NCBI RefSeq assembly: GCF_030816475.1
Contig: NZ_JAUSXF010000001.1
Coordinates: 2,728,001 to 2,792,000 of the forward strand
Reading direction: 5' to 3'
Length of the DNA stretch: 64,000 nucleotides
DNA from: Arthrobacter pascens
Lineage (GTDB): Bacteria > Actinomycetota > Actinomycetes > Actinomycetales > Micrococcaceae
Shown: positions 30,088 through 38,476 of the stretch, in pieces
Position numbering within the stretch: position 1 is the first letter of the stretch
How the letters are laid out: the number at the start of each line of letters is the position of its first letter
Program-made: the position numbers and the translations under genes
Notes under the pieces: model-generated
The model's database searches: none
Told to the model about the DNA's origin: nothing
The model's input: the letters and a program-made list of their open reading frames with translations, nothing else

Positions 30088-30341
30088 GTTAAAGCTCCTG
30101 TGTTTGTTGTGGGTATTCCACCGGCAAAATAGAGAAGGCCCCCAATTGCCGGAGCAATCGAAGGCCTCGATGATCGGTTGTGCAGGCCTCCAACGGAGAC
30201 TGCACGCATGCGCCCCGACAAATGCCTGGGGCGATGCCCGACCTGGTACCCGGCAACCTTGCTTCCCAGGAATGGCTTCCTGCGGGAAATCGGTCGACGC
30301 GGGTGGGAGAGAACTCCGCTTGCAAACTGCATGCCATTCTA
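30088..30341 (-). promoter_or_regulatory. infC operon promoter and structured 5' leader
   Basis: This is the greater part of a 346-base gene-free stretch. A -10 TAGAAT lies at 30336-30341 (minus strand) with no strong -35, giving a leader near 240 bases. Close to the gene a hairpin (30135-30168) pairs GAGGCC with GGCCTT outside and GATTGC with GCAATT inside, then runs into CTCTATTTTGCC. This is attenuator-like. Infill and ribosomal protein operons are often leader-controlled by L20 or IF3, but I cannot match a named RNA family. Confidence 0.5.
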
Positions 30342-30433
30342 CAGAAAAAATCCCGCACAGCGCAGCTTGGCGCCGGTGGGACCTTAACACAGCAAATAAC
30401 GACATCCAGTCGGTCTGTGACAAGCTTACCAGT

Positions 30434-30820
30434 ATGACCACCCCAGAAAGTAATTCACACGTTTTCGCGCCTGCCGGCACCACCGGTGACGTGACCCAGC
30501 AGATCCGCGACATCTCCGAAGTTCCGGCCATTGAGGTCATTACGACAGCGGCAGTCCACCTCATGAGCGCAGCAGCAGTGAAGCTGGGCCTGGCCGCCGA
30601 GGACAACGCCGAGGAACTCAAAGACCTGGATGAGGCCCGCAAACTCATTACGGCCCTTGCAGGACTGGTGACTGCGGCGGCGCCCGAGATCGGTTCCCAG
30701 CACGCCGGGCCCTTGCGCGATGGCCTGCGGTCGCTACAGCTTGCGTTCCGCGAGGAATCCATCATCCCTGACGCTCCAGGCAAGGGCCCGGGCGAGAAAT
30801 ACACCGGCGCGGTCAACTGA
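30434..30820 (+). CDS. DUF1844 domain protein
   Basis: 128 residues. The DUF1844 core is recognisable in [24 protein letters not shown]...[19 protein letters not shown]. Function is unknown in every member; the gene is commonly found beside infC in actinobacteria, as here, divergent from it. The start codon in MTTPESNSH lies 93 bases from the predicted infC -10, so the promoters share the gap. It probably encodes a cytosolic helical protein. Confidence 0.88.
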   Translation: MTTPESNSHVFAPAGTTGDVTQQIRDISEVPAIEVITTAAVHLMSAAAVKLGLAAEDNAEELKDLDEARKLITALAGLVTAAAPEIGSQHAGPLRDGLRSLQLAFREESIIPDAPGKGPGEKYTGAVN

Positions 30821-30845
30821 CCGGAGCGGAAAAGCCAAATTAATC

Positions 30846-30890
30846 ACGACGGCGGCGGGCTGACCATGGCGGTCCGCCCGCCGCCGTCGT
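30846..30890. terminator. Terminator hairpin after the DUF1844 gene
   Basis: A perfect 15-base stem, ACGACGGCGGCGGGC with GCCCGCCGCCGTCGT, with an inner GACC/GGTC stem in the loop. It sits 26 bases after the stop and about 100 bases from the convergent MFS stop. No clear T-run. Confidence 0.7.
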
Positions 30891-30992
30891 ACTTAGGGCA
30901 GGTTCCATTTACCTCCGCCACCCCGTCGGCTTGCTCCGCAGGCGCCATTTAGGGCCCAAAGGGCGGCGTCGCAGCAATTGATAGTGGCTCCG

Positions 30993-32300
30993 TCAGGCTG
31001 CGGCGCGGCGCCGCCGGCGCCGCTGGAGCAACAGCCCCACCAGGCACAGCGCAACCCCTGCCGCACCCACCGACACGAACCCGCCCGAGGGCCCTGTTGC
31101 GTCGATGAAAACGCCGGCCAGGGGCGCCCCGAACGCCACGCCTCCCGTCAGGGCCGAGCCGTACCAGCCCATCGCTTCCCCGCGCCGGTCCTCGTCAACG
31201 AGCTCGGCGACCTTTTCGGACGCTGCCGACAGCACCGGTGCGCAGAGCAGACCGGGAAGGAGGGACACCAGGGCCAGCGTCCAGGTGTCATGGGCGAACC
31301 CCATCGGAATAGTCAGGGCCGCCATTCCGAGCAGCAGGACAATGGGCGAAACCGGCCGGTGCATGGCCCCATAGATCACTCCGCCGACCACTGATGCCGC
31401 ACACCAGAACAGGAAAACCAGTCCGATCTCCCCCTGGTGGCCGCCTGTCTCCAAGGCCGCGACGATGCCGACATCCGTGCCACTCAGGACCATCCCCGCC
31501 CCCGCCGCAACTGCGAAGACTGCAGCCACGGTGGCCGTGAACCAGGCGAAGTTGTGCGCCACTTTTCCACGGAGTCCGGGCCGCCGCTCCGTCGCGGACC
31601 GTCGGACACCCATGGGGGCGAGTTCGGCGGCAGCCTCCTGGGGGTGGGCCGGTGCGCTGGAGACGACAGCAACGTTGGCAGCGTACTGCTGATCCCCTTC
31701 GCAGCCTTCCGCCAGGACTGGGCTGCGGGTGGGCGGATTGAACCACATCAGGAACAGCCCGGCGAGCGAAGTGGACACGCCCACAATGGTGAGTCCGACG
31801 ACGGTGTATCCGCTGGTTGCAACAATTGCTCCGGCAGCAGGGCCGATCATGAACACCACTTCGGTGGTGATCGCGTCCAGGGCGAAGGCCGTTCGACGCT
31901 GGTCACCGTCAGCCAGGACGCCGAGGGACTGGCGTACGACGCTGAAGATCGGCAGGGTGAGCAGCCCGCCAACGAAAACCAGCGGCAGCAGCCATTCGTA
32001 GGACACATGGGGAACGATCGACCAGATGACCGTTTCTGACACGACCGACGGGATAAGAGCCGTTCGCAGGCCGACAGTGTCCACGCGGCGGCCGCGCCAT
32101 GGTGCTCCCACCGCGATGCCTATTGTCATCACTGCTGCCGCAGCTCCCGCCGCAGCGTAACCCTGGCCCAGGGCGAGGACGATGTGCAGGGTCAGCAGGA
32201 CACCTGCCGCTGAATGGGGTATGCGGGCGATCATGCCGACAAGAAGAAGCCGCCTGACGGGCTGGACGGCCAGCAGCTCCCGGTAAAGAGCGAAGTTCAC
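30993..32300 (-). CDS. MFS transporter
   Basis: 435-residue twelve-helix permease. Pattern: LLLVGMIARIPHSAAGVLLTLHIVL, GAPWRGRRVDTVGLRTALIPS (motif A-like), and FAHDTWTLALVSLLPGLLCAPVL. A long central loop (about 215-240) is charged. The C terminus ends in an Arg run (RRRRRR), a cytosolic anchor. Possibly a drug exporter; the substrate is unknown. GTG start, followed by NFALYRELL. It lies 56 bp downstream of the SseB-family gene on the same strand. Confidence 0.87.
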   Translation of the reverse strand: MNFALYRELLAVQPVRRLLLVGMIARIPHSAAGVLLTLHIVLALGQGYAAAGAAAAVMTIGIAVGAPWRGRRVDTVGLRTALIPSVVSETVIWSIVPHVSYEWLLPLVFVGGLLTLPIFSVVRQSLGVLADGDQRRTAFALDAITTEVVFMIGPAAGAIVATSGYTVVGLTIVGVSTSLAGLFLMWFNPPTRSPVLAEGCEGDQQYAANVAVVSSAPAHPQEAAAELAPMGVRRSATERRPGLRGKVAHNFAWFTATVAAVFAVAAGAGMVLSGTDVGIVAALETGGHQGEIGLVFLFWCAASVVGGVIYGAMHRPVSPIVLLLGMAALTIPMGFAHDTWTLALVSLLPGLLCAPVLSAASEKVAELVDEDRRGEAMGWYGSALTGGVAFGAPLAGVFIDATGPSGGFVSVGAAGVALCLVGLLLQRRRRRRAAA

Positions 32301-32356
32301 GAATAATCCTTTGGTCCGCCGGCGTCGGCCAAGGGATCTCCCCGCTCACCCGCCAG

Positions 32357-33250
32357 CTACTGTACTGCGCGCCTTAACTTGATTTCGATCGAGTCAACCC
32401 GCTCAGCAAACAATACATTCCGGGACCATGCCTGCTGGAGCCCGGCGAGCAGATCCTGGACAGCAGCGGCGTCCAGCCCGTCTTCAAGGTAGAGCACCAC
32501 CTGCAGCTCCGGTCCTGCTCCTCCGCCCGGCATTGACCCTCCGGTTCCGGTGACGGCGGGGACGCCCGAGCCGGGGAGAAGGACGATATTGCGCACTGCC
32601 GGGAACCCGGCGGCGGTGGCGGTAATTTCCGCGGCCAGCGCTTCATCGGCGTAGGAAGGAATCCATTCCCGCTGTTGTGCCAGCGCCCACACGGCGGGAC
32701 GGCGGATCACCCAGGTAAGGTCGGAGCCCGGATCAAGGACCAGGAGTTCGGCGCCTTCGGCCACTGCGGACAGTGCCGCCCTCGCCGCGTACACCGCCAC
32801 GGGACGTGCTTCCGGATGCCAGGCCGCCAAGGCCTTTGCCGAGGTGAAGGCCGGCATCGCTGTCCGTCCATCGGCTGCCTTCAGGGTGACCAACGCCATG
32901 TCCGCCTGTTTGTCCGCTTCCAGGCCGCCCATGCTCTCCGTTCCGGCGAGCTGGGCAATGATGGGGATAAAGATCCGGGCGGTGGCCAGCGAGGCCACTA
33001 CTGCTGCTTCATCGCCGTTGCCGTCAAGGAGCGCCCCGACGGCGGCGAGGTAGCCGGCGTCGGCAGAACCGTCGTCGTCTTCAAAGTTGTGGATCTTGCC
33101 GTCGTCCCCGGCGAGGCTCCGGCCGGCCCACGGCTGGCCTGCGGTGTCGGCGGCGCCGCCCGCCCCGGCCAGCGCCGCGGCGATGTGTCCCGGAAGATGG
33201 CGCGTGACGGGTGCCGACCCTGCGCTATCCGGGTTGTCCCTGGAATCCAC
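32357..33250 (-). CDS. SseB-family protein
   Basis: 297 residues. N-terminal SseB domain (about 60-180: AAVVASLATARIFIPIIAQ, ADMALVTLKAADGRTAMPAFTSAKALAAWHPEARPV), then a C-terminal domain with LYLEDGLDAAAVQDLLAGL. The enhanced-serine-sensitivity family has no settled activity. It starts nine bases after priA, ends the histidine cluster in this strain and is conserved there in related actinobacteria. Confidence 0.85.
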   Translation of the reverse strand: MDSRDNPDSAGSAPVTRHLPGHIAAALAGAGGAADTAGQPWAGRSLAGDDGKIHNFEDDDGSADAGYLAAVGALLDGNGDEAAVVASLATARIFIPIIAQLAGTESMGGLEADKQADMALVTLKAADGRTAMPAFTSAKALAAWHPEARPVAVYAARAALSAVAEGAELLVLDPGSDLTWVIRRPAVWALAQQREWIPSYADEALAAEITATAAGFPAVRNIVLLPGSGVPAVTGTGGSMPGGGAGPELQVVLYLEDGLDAAAVQDLLAGLQQAWSRNVLFAERVDSIEIKLRRAVQ

Positions 33251-33259
33251 GGGAGCTGC

Positions 33260-34006
33260 CTACCGGCGGCCGGCGACGTCGAGCGCCTCGGGAAGGGTGA
33301 ACGCACCGGCGTACAGCGCCTTGCCCACGATCGCGCCTTCCACGCCCAGCGGAACCAGGGAACGCAGGACCTTCAGGTCATCAAGGCTGGAGATGCCGCC
33401 GGAGGCCACAACGGGTTTGCCGGTCTTTTCCACCATTTGGCGCAGCAGCTCGACGTTCGGGCCCTGCAGCGTGCCGTCCTTGGTGACGTCAGTGACAACG
33501 TACCGGGAGCATCCGGCCTCTTCCAGCCGGGCCAGGACGTCCCAGAGATCGCCGCCTTCCTTGGTCCAGCCGCGACCTGCCAGCGTGGTTCCTCGGACGT
33601 CGAGTCCGACGGCGATCTTGTCGCCGAAGCGCTCGATGGCGCGGCGGGTCCAGTCGGGGTTTTCCAGCGCTGCGGTGCCAAGGTTGACGCGTGCGACGCC
33701 GAGGTCCAGGGCAGCTTCCAGCGACTCATCGTCCCGGAGGCCGCCGGAAAGTTCCACCTTGATGTCCAGCCGGCCCACCACTTCGCGGAGCAGTTCGGCA
33801 TTGGAGCCCCGGCCGAAGGCCGCGTCCAGGTCCACCAGATGGACCCATTCCGCGCCCTGCTGCTGCCAGTTGAGTGCGGCGTCCAGCGGGGTGCCGTAAC
33901 CGGTCTCGCTGCCAGCCTCGCCCTGGACCAGGCGGACGGCCTGGCCGTTGACGACGTCGACGGCGGGCAGCAGTTCAAGTACCGGCAGATCGTATGGGGT
34001 GGTCAT
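33260..34006 (-). CDS. priA: Phosphoribosyl isomerase, HisA/PriA type
   Basis: TIM-barrel isomerase of histidine synthesis acting on ProFAR. In actinobacteria PriA also serves as TrpF in tryptophan synthesis. Both catalytic aspartates are in place: [15 protein letters not shown] and [17 protein letters not shown]. The phosphate sites LSGGLRDD and [12 protein letters not shown] are intact. 248 residues. The dual activity is a family inference; no trpF is visible nearby. ATG preceded by GAGGATTTGAG. Confidence 0.95.
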   Translation of the reverse strand: MTTPYDLPVLELLPAVDVVNGQAVRLVQGEAGSETGYGTPLDAALNWQQQGAEWVHLVDLDAAFGRGSNAELLREVVGRLDIKVELSGGLRDDESLEAALDLGVARVNLGTAALENPDWTRRAIERFGDKIAVGLDVRGTTLAGRGWTKEGGDLWDVLARLEEAGCSRYVVTDVTKDGTLQGPNVELLRQMVEKTGKPVVASGGISSLDDLKVLRSLVPLGVEGAIVGKALYAGAFTLPEALDVAGRR

Positions 34007-34074
34007 CTCAAATCCTCAGTGTGTATGGCGGCGTGGTGTGGCTGGAGGCAGCTTGCGGGGTGGCCGACCCCGCA

Positions 34075-34125
34075 GGGTCAGGAGGTACGCAAGGTCAGGC
34101 GGCAGGCAAGGTCAGGAGGTAGGCA
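34075..34125 (-). repeat. Three tandem 17-bp repeats at the end of the small his-operon ORF
   Basis: Units 34075-34091, 34092-34108 and 34109-34125 share the pattern RGGTCAGGMGGYASGCA, three or fewer differences between copies. Seventeen is not a multiple of three, so copy changes would alter the C terminus of the overlapping 52-residue ORF, which ends inside the middle unit. Confidence 0.8.
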
Positions 34126-34253
34126 GCCAGCAGTGACATGGCGGCGAGTACATAGAACGCGACTTGGGTCCAGAGCGGTTTGTGCTGCTGTTTGAAAGAC
34201 AGTGCCCCGCCCACGAGGAGGCCGGCGAGGCCCATCAGGACGATTGACCACAT
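34095..34253 (-). CDS. 52-residue membrane protein between hisH and priA
   Basis: A short ORF: MWSIVLMGLAGLLVGGALSF, then KQQHKPLWTQ, then VAFYVLAAMSLLAAYLLTLPAA. Two hydrophobic helices are joined by a short basic loop, a typical small hairpin membrane protein. Its ATG follows the hisH stop directly (TAG then ATG on the coding strand), which suggests translational coupling. Not part of any known histidine step. I do not recognise the family; conservation in related genomes at this place would confirm it. Confidence 0.62.
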   Translation of the reverse strand: MWSIVLMGLAGLLVGGALSFKQQHKPLWTQVAFYVLAAMSLLAAYLLTLPAA

Positions 34254-35018
34254 CTAGGCGGATCCGTCAGTCGGCACGGGTTTACGGAGTCCGCCCACCC
34301 AATTGCGCAGCAGCCGTGCTCCGGCGTCACCGGACTTCTCAGGGTGGAACTGGGTGGCGCAGAGCGGTCCGTTTTCCACTGCGGCGATGAAGGGGGCGCC
34401 ATGCTCTGACCAGGTGACCAGTGGCGGCGCCATCCGGGGCTGGACGACGTCGAATTTCCAGTCCTGGACTCCGTAGGAGTGCACGAAGTAGAAGCGTTCC
34501 TCCTCGACTCCTGCGAAGAGCTTGGACCCTTCGGGAACCTTGACCGTGTTCCAGCCCATGTGAGGTACGACTTCCGCCGGGAGGAGCTCAACTTTGCCGG
34601 GCCACTCCCCCATGCCTACGGCTTCTGTCCCGTGTTCAACGCCGGCTTCGAACAACACCTGGAGTCCGACGCAGATGGCCAGCACGGGCCGGCCGCCGGC
34701 TACGCGCCTGCCGATCAGCCGGATTCCGTCCACGGCTTTGAGCTCACGCATCACTGTTTCGAAGGCACCGACGCCTGGCACCACGAGCCCGTCCGCGTTG
34801 AGCACGTCCTCCGGTTTGGCGCTGAGGATGACCTCGGCTCCGGCGCGTTCCAGGGCACGCACGGCGGAGCGGACGTTGCCGGAGCCGTAGTCCAGGACTG
34901 TGACCGTCGGCTTGCCCTCGGGGGACGAGGGTTTCTTAAAGGCAGCCGGATCGATCACCGCCCCGTTCTGCACGATAGGGCCGGTTACAGTCGGCCTAGT
35001 TACAGCAGGCCCGGTCAC
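34254..35018 (-). CDS. hisH: Imidazole glycerol phosphate synthase, glutaminase subunit
   Basis: Class I glutamine amidotransferase that feeds ammonia to HisF. Catalytic cysteine in [11 protein letters not shown], histidine and glutamate in [14 protein letters not shown]. The core starts at [14 protein letters not shown]; 37 residues come before it, an unusually long lead with [11 protein letters not shown]. The longer GTG start is supported by GTGA overlap with the hisB stop. HisF is not in this window. Confidence 0.95.
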   Translation of the reverse strand: MTGPAVTRPTVTGPIVQNGAVIDPAAFKKPSSPEGKPTVTVLDYGSGNVRSAVRALERAGAEVILSAKPEDVLNADGLVVPGVGAFETVMRELKAVDGIRLIGRRVAGGRPVLAICVGLQVLFEAGVEHGTEAVGMGEWPGKVELLPAEVVPHMGWNTVKVPEGSKLFAGVEEERFYFVHSYGVQDWKFDVVQPRMAPPLVTWSEHGAPFIAAVENGPLCATQFHPEKSGDAGARLLRNWVGGLRKPVPTDGSA

Positions 35019-35647
35019 AGCGCACCTTTGGTGGAGGGAATACCTTCGACACGGGGATCAGGCTCGACGGCTGCGCGCAGGGCACGCGCGAAGGCCTTGA
35101 ACTGCGCTTCCACGATGTGGTGTGGATCCCGGCCCGCGATGACGTTCATGTGCAGGCAAATGCCGGCGTGGAGGGTGATGGCCTCAAACACGTGCCGTGT
35201 CAGCGAACCCGTAAAGTGGCCGCCGATGAGGTGGTACTCCTGCCCGGCCGGCTCGCCCCCGTGCACCAGGTACGGACGCCCTGAAACGTCCACGACGGCG
35301 TGGGCCAGCGCTTCATCCAGGGGCACCGTGGCTTCGCCGAACCGGCGGATCCCGGCCTTGTTGCCCAGCGCCGTGCGAAGGACCTCGCCGAAGGTGATGG
35401 CCACGTCCTCAACGGTGTGGTGGACGTCGATGTGCGTATCACCGGTAGCCTTGACCGTCATGTCGATGAGCGAGTGCTTGCACAGAGCGGTCAGCATGTG
35501 GTCGTAGAACGGCACCGACGTGTCGATGTCCGAAACCCCGGTGCCGTCGAGGTTGATCTCCACGAGCACCGACGATTCGCTGGTGGCACGCTCCAGGCGT
35601 GCGCTCCTGGCATCGGCGGCGTTCGATCCGGTGGAAGTCATGGTCAT
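35015..35647 (-). CDS. hisB: Imidazoleglycerol-phosphate dehydratase
   Basis: Manganese enzyme of histidine synthesis, monofunctional form of 210 residues with no phosphatase domain. Signature metal motifs: [32 protein letters not shown], and [15 protein letters not shown]. Lies 52 bp after hisC, and its stop overlaps hisH. Confidence 0.97.
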   Translation of the reverse strand: MTMTSTGSNAADARSARLERATSESSVLVEINLDGTGVSDIDTSVPFYDHMLTALCKHSLIDMTVKATGDTHIDVHHTVEDVAITFGEVLRTALGNKAGIRRFGEATVPLDEALAHAVVDVSGRPYLVHGGEPAGQEYHLIGGHFTGSLTRHVFEAITLHAGICLHMNVIAGRDPHHIVEAQFKAFARALRAAVEPDPRVEGIPSTKGAL

Positions 35648-35699
35648 ATGTCCTTAGGAGAAGGAGTCGGGCGGCGCTCACGGCGCCGCTCGTTCAAGT

Positions 35700-36818
35700 T
35701 TAGGCTGGGAGCTTGTCCTGGGCGGCAAGGATGCCTTCCAGGGAGGTCAGGAAGGCTGTGGTTTCCGTCTCAGTTCCCGCGGTGACCCGCAGGTGGCCCG
35801 GAATGCCGACATCCCGGATGAGCACCCCGGCCTCCAGCAGTTCCTGCCAGACGTCATGGGGGCGGTCAAGACCTCCGAAGAAGACATAGTTCGAGTCGGA
35901 TGCTGCCGGTTTGAGGCCCATCCTGGTCAGCTCCGTCACGATCCTGTCGCGCTGCTTCTTGATGTCCTCAACGTCGGCCATCAGCGCCTCGCGGTGCTGG
36001 AGGGCTGCCAGGGCGGTCGCCTGTGTGATGGCAGAGAGATGGTATGGCAGGCGCACCAGCCGGAGGGCGTCCGTCACTTCGGGGGCTGCTGCCATGTAGC
36101 CAAGCCGTGCGCCGGCCAAGGCAAAGGCCTTGCTCATGGTCCGGGTGACAATGAGTCGTTCCCTTCCGGGCAGCAGCGTCAGTGCACTTGGCGTGCCGTC
36201 ATGCGCGAACTCGTGGTACGCCTCATCAACGATCACGATGGTTTGGGATGCCTCACCAGCAGCATAAACAGCCTCCACCACGTCAAGGGTGAGGCCGGTG
36301 CCAGTGGGGTTGTTGGGCGAGCAGAGGAAAACGACGTTCGGCTGCAGCTCCTTGACCTGCAGCGCTGCCGACTCGGCGCTCAGTCCGTAGCCTTCGGCGC
36401 GCTGGCCGACGATGTATTCCGTGTCGGTTCCGCTCGCAAGCAGGGGGTACATGGAATACGTTGGCGGGAAACCCAAGGCCTTGCGTCCCGGCCCTCCGAA
36501 AGCCTGGAGAATCTGCTGGAGCACTTCATTCGAGCCGTTGGCCGCCCAGATGTTGGTGGCGTCAAGGCCATGGCCCAGGTATTCGGCCAGGGCCTCCCGG
36601 AGGGCAGTAAACTCACGATCCGGGTACCGGTTCAGGCCTGCAGCAGCCTCTGTCACGGCGGCGCTGATTGCCGCCCGAACGTCAGCCGGAACGCCGTGCG
36701 TGTTTTCGTTGACGTTAAGCAGAATGGGCACATCCAACTGCGGAGCACCGTACGGGGTCAGGCCGCGGAGGTTGGTCCGGAGGGGTAGTCGGTTCAGACG
36801 TTCTAGCTGGTCATTCAC
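35700..36818 (-). CDS. hisC: Histidinol-phosphate aminotransferase
   Basis: PLP-dependent class I/II aminotransferase, 372 residues. Cofactor lysine in TRTMSKAFALAGARLGYM; SPNNPTGTGL and VDEAYHEFAHD are typical. First gene of the his cluster here. The GTG start (MNDQLERLNRL) lies six bases past a possible -10 TAAACT with TTTCCG 17 bases before it, and without a Shine-Dalgarno, so this gene may be leaderless, though the -35 is weak. Confidence 0.96.
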   Translation of the reverse strand: MNDQLERLNRLPLRTNLRGLTPYGAPQLDVPILLNVNENTHGVPADVRAAISAAVTEAAAGLNRYPDREFTALREALAEYLGHGLDATNIWAANGSNEVLQQILQAFGGPGRKALGFPPTYSMYPLLASGTDTEYIVGQRAEGYGLSAESAALQVKELQPNVVFLCSPNNPTGTGLTLDVVEAVYAAGEASQTIVIVDEAYHEFAHDGTPSALTLLPGRERLIVTRTMSKAFALAGARLGYMAAAPEVTDALRLVRLPYHLSAITQATALAALQHREALMADVEDIKKQRDRIVTELTRMGLKPAASDSNYVFFGGLDRPHDVWQELLEAGVLIRDVGIPGHLRVTAGTETETTAFLTSLEGILAAQDKLPA

Positions 36819-36953
36819 CTGAACAGTTTAGTGCCCGGGCAGATACCCGGAAAATGTGACAGCACGCGGCACGCCCGGGACTGGCAGTTGGGCCGGCACT
36901 GATGGAGTGACCGCCCGCCCGCCATGGCTCCGGTCTGCGAACTTGCTGGTTTG

Positions 36954-37370
36954 CTAGCTTGCGGGAACAAACAGCTGCTGGCCCGGCACGACGACACCTG
37001 AGTTGAGGTTGTTGAGCTGCACAATGTCGGCGACCACGTCGCGGGTGTCGCGTTCCGGCGCCACAGTGCCGGCAATCGCCCAGAGCGACTGGCCGGACTG
37101 GACGGTGACCGAGACCGTCGGGGTGAGTGCGAGGTCAGAGGTGTTGTCGGCCGCCTTGGCGGGAGCGGTGAGGAATCCTGCCAGGAAGAGCAACAGAGCG
37201 GCCACAAGCACGAGCGGGATGCCTATGAGGACAACCTTTCCCCGCCTGGTGAGCCGCAACGGCGGCATGGATTCCTTGCGGGTCCGGGATTCCTGATCCG
37301 GCACCGAGGTGAGGTGCTGAACGGAGACGAACGTCGGACGGGAATCCTGCGAAGCAGATATAGCTGACAT
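36954..37370 (-). CDS. LysM protein divergent from lexA, probable SOS cell-division suppressor
   Basis: 138 residues: a basic cytosolic head of about 40, one membrane helix (VVLIGIPLVLVAALLLFLAGF), then one LysM domain outside (VSVTVQSGQSLWAIAGTVAPERDTRD...QLNNLNSGVVVPGQQLFVPAS). Gene order and build match the division inhibitors next to lexA, such as YneA of Bacillus and Rv2719c of Mycobacterium, though sequence identity beyond LysM is low. AGGAGGG precedes the ATG. A LexA box 112 bases upstream should make it SOS-inducible. Function is inferred from position and domains. Confidence 0.85.
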   Translation of the reverse strand: MSAISASQDSRPTFVSVQHLTSVPDQESRTRKESMPPLRLTRRGKVVLIGIPLVLVAALLLFLAGFLTAPAKAADNTSDLALTPTVSVTVQSGQSLWAIAGTVAPERDTRDVVADIVQLNNLNSGVVVPGQQLFVPAS

Positions 37371-37481
37371 GAAATTAGCCCTCCTGGACCATACTGTGCT
37401 GCCCGGTGTGTTCGCGTCTGCCCTGGTTACCGCCCTGATGCACCGGATATTCGAAGCGGTCAGGGCGAGCAGAGAATTTAC

Positions 37482-37497
37482 TAGAACACATATTCGA
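37482..37497. promoter_or_regulatory. LexA (SOS) box 1 in the lexA-LysM gap
   Basis: TAGAACACATATTCGA: two differences from TCGAAC-N4-GTTCGA. It is nearer to the LysM gene and probably controls it, or both. The whole gene-free stretch (37371-37693, 323 bases) contains these two boxes and an additional half-site TTCGAA at 37450; I see no other element. Confidence 0.75.
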
Positions 37498-37548
37498 ACT
37501 TTGCTTTCTCAGTTTTAGCACTTATCAACGAACATTGTCGAGACTCGC

Positions 37549-37564
37549 TAGAACAAATGTTTGA
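37549..37564. promoter_or_regulatory. LexA (SOS) box 2, lexA promoter
   Basis: TAGAACAAATGTTTGA: two differences from the consensus palindrome. It overlaps a -35-like TTTGAA (37560-37565) that faces TACGTT (37584-37589) with an 18-base spacer toward lexA. This is the standard autoregulatory arrangement. Confidence 0.78.
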
Positions 37565-37693
37565 AAAAGCTCTGCGGCTGCCCTACGTTTGGAACAAAGG
37601 ATCAACCACCTTCGTAGTTGATCAGCAGGGTCTGACAATTCAGGCCGGACGTTCCCGGCATCGCCGCCGGAAAGGCCGGCCGACGGAAAGGCA

Positions 37694-38452
37694 ATGGCGA
37701 ACATGGCAGCACCAGCCGCCGACGGCAGGGCGACCCAGCGGGGCCGGCAGCCCCAGAGGACACCCAAAGGGCTCACCGCACGCCAGAAGAAGATCCTGGA
37801 GACCATCCAGCGCTCCGTCAATGACAATGGTTACCCCCCATCCATGCGGGAGATCGGCGACACCGTAGGCCTCGCCAGCCTTTCCAGCGTGACGCACCAG
37901 CTGTCGCAGCTTGAAAAACTCGGATACCTGCGCCGGGATCCCAAGCGTCCGCGCGCCATGGAGGTCCTGATGCCGCTCACGCTCGATGGCGGATCCGCCA
38001 AGGGGGCAGGCGCGGCCAAGCCTGCGATCCTGCACGGCCTCGACGGAGGGGCAATTGCGGAGCTGCCCACTGCCATGGACACGGCAATGGTCCCCCTTGT
38101 GGGCAGGATCGCGGCCGGTGGTCCCATCTTCGCCGACCAGCTGGTGGAGGACGTCATGCCGCTGCCCCGCCAACTGGTGGGCCAGGGCGAACTGTTCATG
38201 CTGCGCGTGGCCGGTGACTCGATGGTGGACGCGGCGATCTGCGACGGCGACTGGGTAGTGGTCCGACGGCAGGCTGACGCCGTGAACGGTGACATCGTTG
38301 CCGCCCTGCTGGATGACGAAGCCACCGTGAAGACTTTCCGCCAGCGGGACGGCCACACCTGGCTGCTTCCGCAGAACACCCAGTACGAGCCAATTCTTGG
38401 CGACCACGCCACCATCATGGGCAAGGTTGTATCGGTACTGCGGTCGCTTTAG
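37694..38452 (+). CDS. lexA: LexA repressor
   Basis: Master SOS repressor, self-cleaved when RecA filaments form. 252 residues: an N-terminal winged helix ([15 protein letters not shown]...[21 protein letters not shown], about 27-90) and a peptidase S24 domain. Cleavage bond A141|G142 in GRIAAGGP; catalytic Ser176 (GDSMVDA) and Lys213 (TVKTF). A GAAAGG site precedes the ATG. Transcribed divergently from the LysM gene with two boxes between; convergent with the DinG-like helicase 24 bp later. Confidence 0.98.
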   Translation: MANMAAPAADGRATQRGRQPQRTPKGLTARQKKILETIQRSVNDNGYPPSMREIGDTVGLASLSSVTHQLSQLEKLGYLRRDPKRPRAMEVLMPLTLDGGSAKGAGAAKPAILHGLDGGAIAELPTAMDTAMVPLVGRIAAGGPIFADQLVEDVMPLPRQLVGQGELFMLRVAGDSMVDAAICDGDWVVVRRQADAVNGDIVAALLDDEATVKTFRQRDGHTWLLPQNTQYEPILGDHATIMGKVVSVLRSL

Positions 38453-38476
38453 GACCTGCCCGCGCCGCCTTTCGGC

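Noticed and set aside
30088-30816. In-frame extension of infC to a 608-residue protein
   Set aside because: The extra part overlaps the DUF1844 gene, has no IF3 homology, and the AUU start has a good ribosome binding site.
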